DNA from: Acetobacter farinalis
GTDB taxonomy: Bacteria > Pseudomonadota > Alphaproteobacteria > Acetobacterales > Acetobacteraceae
Reading direction: 5' to 3'
Length of the DNA: 64,000 bases
NCBI RefSeq assembly: GCF_011516935.1
Contig: NZ_WOTF01000001.1
Span: forward strand, 62,001-126,000
Part shown: in pieces, positions 62,937 to 64,000 of the stretch
Layout: each line of letters opens with the position of its first letter
Position numbering within the stretch: position 1 is the stretch's first letter
Made by a program: the position numbers and the translations under genes
The notes under the pieces: generated by a model
Databases searched by the model: none
What the model saw: the letters and a program-made list of their open reading frames with translations, nothing else
Told to the model about the DNA's origin: nothing

Positions 62937-63413
62937 AAATTCAGCCCCGGATGTGGTGATACGGGTTTTGCACGAACCCTGAGGGCTCTTCTGCCCAGCC
63001 CTGTCACGCGCAGCGTTATCATTATGAGAAGAACCGGTCGCACAGGTCTTGTGCGTTGACCGTTTCGGCGTGTTGCCTTCGATACCGCCCCTGACACGTA
63101 AAGGCAGTTGCCCGAGAGGCATGCCGTATTATGGCGAAGCGCCACGGCTATGGCCGCCCCCCTTCCTCGCGGAAATTATGCCTCTTTACACTGGGGATGA
63201 AGCATATAGCCGAATTCATTCGTAAGCGCTTCTGTAAATCTACCACGTCAATAAATCGTTATTTTTGTAATGTTGGTCTTTCTATGATTTTGTAAAGAAA
63301 CGCATATTTTAAATATTGGAAGTTTTCTGTAAAATTATCCATATAATAGAAACAAGCTGCCGTTCCATACGTTTAAGGTCTTCTGAGCAGCTAAAATGAG
63401 TGGAGCTTTATTT
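62937..63413. other. 477-base gap before sldB with an imperfect hairpin
   Basis: The left part, to about 63180, is GC-rich with no open frame I can support. CGGTC-GCACA pairs with TGTGC-(GTT)-GACCG at about 63034-63062 around GGTCT, with a three-base bulge. From about 63230 the region is AT-rich, as expected for the sldB promoter, but I cannot place -35 and -10 with confidence. Confidence 0.45.
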
Positions 63414-63797
63414 ATGGGAAAAGTTCGTTGCCCGCGTGGAGCGGGTGAATGGGCGAATTGTCTAGTGGCACTTCTCCTGATTCTATTGGGTTTACCCTTG
63501 GTGATTATGGGGGTTCAGCTCGTATTTTTTGGCGGTTCTCCTTACTATGTTCTGTTTGGTGTCACGATTATTGCAGGTGGTATCCTTATGCTGGCTGGCC
63601 GCGTCCTTGGCGCTCAGCTGTATCTTGTTGCGTGGCTTTGCACCTGGCCGTGGGCCTTCTGGCAAGTGGGCCTGAATGGGTGGGGTCTGCTGCCGCATCT
63701 GTTTGGTCCTACCCTTGTTGCCATCGCTGTTGTTCTGACCATTCCAGTGCTCCGCCGCATGGAGCAGGAAGCACAAATTAAGGGGAGTGTGGCCTGA
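63414..63797 (+). CDS. sldB: Small membrane subunit of a PQQ-dependent polyol dehydrogenase (SldB-like)
   Basis: SldB is the small hydrophobic subunit that goes with the PQQ-dependent glycerol/D-sorbitol dehydrogenase of acetic acid bacteria and anchors it for electron transfer to ubiquinone. The 127-residue product has four to five membrane helices and resembles the N-terminal membrane domain of membrane-bound glucose dehydrogenase (YYVLFGVTIIAGGILMLAGR, LVALTIPVLRRME-like). The ATG at 63414 follows GGAG at 63402-63405. Another ATG 18 bases earlier is weaker. It overlaps sldA as TGATG. Confidence 0.85.
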   Translation: MGKVRCPRGAGEWANCLVALLLILLGLPLVIMGVQLVFFGGSPYYVLFGVTIIAGGILMLAGRVLGAQLYLVAWLCTWPWAFWQVGLNGWGLLPHLFGPTLVAIAVVLTIPVLRRMEQEAQIKGSVA

Positions 63798-64000
63798 TGC
63801 GCAAAAACACACTGCTTGCAGCAACCATTCTCTGTGGCTCTTTGGCGTTAAGCACGGCTCCGGTCAGCGCTCAGGCGCAGGTTCTCTCAGAATCACCGTC
63901 TACTTCTATCGGCGGCAAGGGTCCTCACCTGCCACACCCCCCAGGCTGGTATAACGCTCCGTCTCCCGATGCCCCGCAGGCTCCGGGTGTCAATGCGGCT
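63797..64000 (+). CDS. sldA: Large PQQ subunit of a polyol dehydrogenase, N-terminal part (partial)
   Basis: Only the first 68 residues lie in the window: a signal peptide (MRKNTLLAATILCGSLALST, cleavage near VSAQ-AQ) and a Pro/Gly-rich start to the mature protein. The eight-bladed PQQ propeller is beyond the edge. Its overlap with the sldB stop and the sldBA order known in acetic acid bacteria support the call. Substrate range cannot be judged from this part. Confidence 0.7.
   Translation, partial: MRKNTLLAATILCGSLALSTAPVSAQAQVLSESPSTSIGGKGPHLPHPPGWYNAPSPDAPQAPGVNAA

Noticed and set aside
1-64000. CRISPR arrays, complete insertion sequences and rRNA genes
   Set aside because: No regularly spaced direct repeats, no transposase with inverted ends and no rRNA sequence were seen on either strand.

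Overview
The window is a gene-dense, GC-rich chromosomal segment of an alphaproteobacterium, most likely an acetic acid bacterium (Acetobacteraceae). Three things point there: the gene order of the envelope and translation blocks, an acetyl-CoA synthetase, and, at the right edge, a small GDH-like membrane subunit followed by a secreted PQQ-dehydrogenase start (an sldBA pair). The genus cannot be settled from the sequence alone. I see no prophage, intact insertion sequence or CRISPR array.

Layout. 1-8.1 kb: outer-membrane assembly and lipid A synthesis, one strand (end of an upstream gene, rseP, bamA, skp, lpxD, fabZ, lpxA, lpxI). 8.2-16.3 kb: gloA, an orphan DHp-like membrane protein, then rpmH-rnpA-yidC-yihA, argB, dapD-dapE and a membrane protein. 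16.4-19.5 kb: a YeiH-type exporter divergent from a LysR regulator and a nitronate monooxygenase. 19.6-23.8 kb: truA-fmt-def, then hsp20-DUF1150, with hpf facing them. 24.1-30.5 kb: lipopolysaccharide export and Kdo supply on the minus strand (rnd, kdsD, lptC, lptA, lptB), a DedA protein and an UPF0178 protein. 30.6-38.8 kb: rlmB, an NCS1 permease, an SDR, gmk, hldE, an AGE-family sugar epimerase and dnaB.

38.9-49.5 kb holds the more accessory stretches: an AT-richer class-3 lipase-like gene set off by stem-loops, a large MscS-family channel, a small lipoprotein, mlaF-mlaE, ugd, radA, a tRNA-Gly(CCC) and a 1.3-kb gene-poor tract with AT-rich palindromes. 49.5-58.5 kb: an outer-membrane beta-barrel protein, an APC amino-acid permease, two small or accessory membrane genes, and putA with a GntR/FCD regulator and a 27-bp palindrome over its promoter. 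58.5-64 kb: a DUF2501 secreted protein, acs, a DUF1653 protein, an unassigned secreted/membrane pair, and sldB with the start of sldA.

How the genes work together: most of the left half builds the Gram-negative envelope. BamA and Skp handle outer-membrane proteins, RseP is a site-2 protease, LpxD/FabZ/LpxA/LpxI make lipid A, KdsD and HldE supply Kdo and heptose, LptABC export LPS, and MlaFE move phospholipid. The right half is more about periplasmic and carbon metabolism: proline oxidation (PutA), acetate activation (Acs) and polyol oxidation (SldBA). I did not find a clearly new multi-gene system. The best leads are regulatory or orphan elements: the putA palindrome, the structured argB-dapD leader, the DHp-only membrane protein, the lipase island, and the palindromes upstream of the porin.
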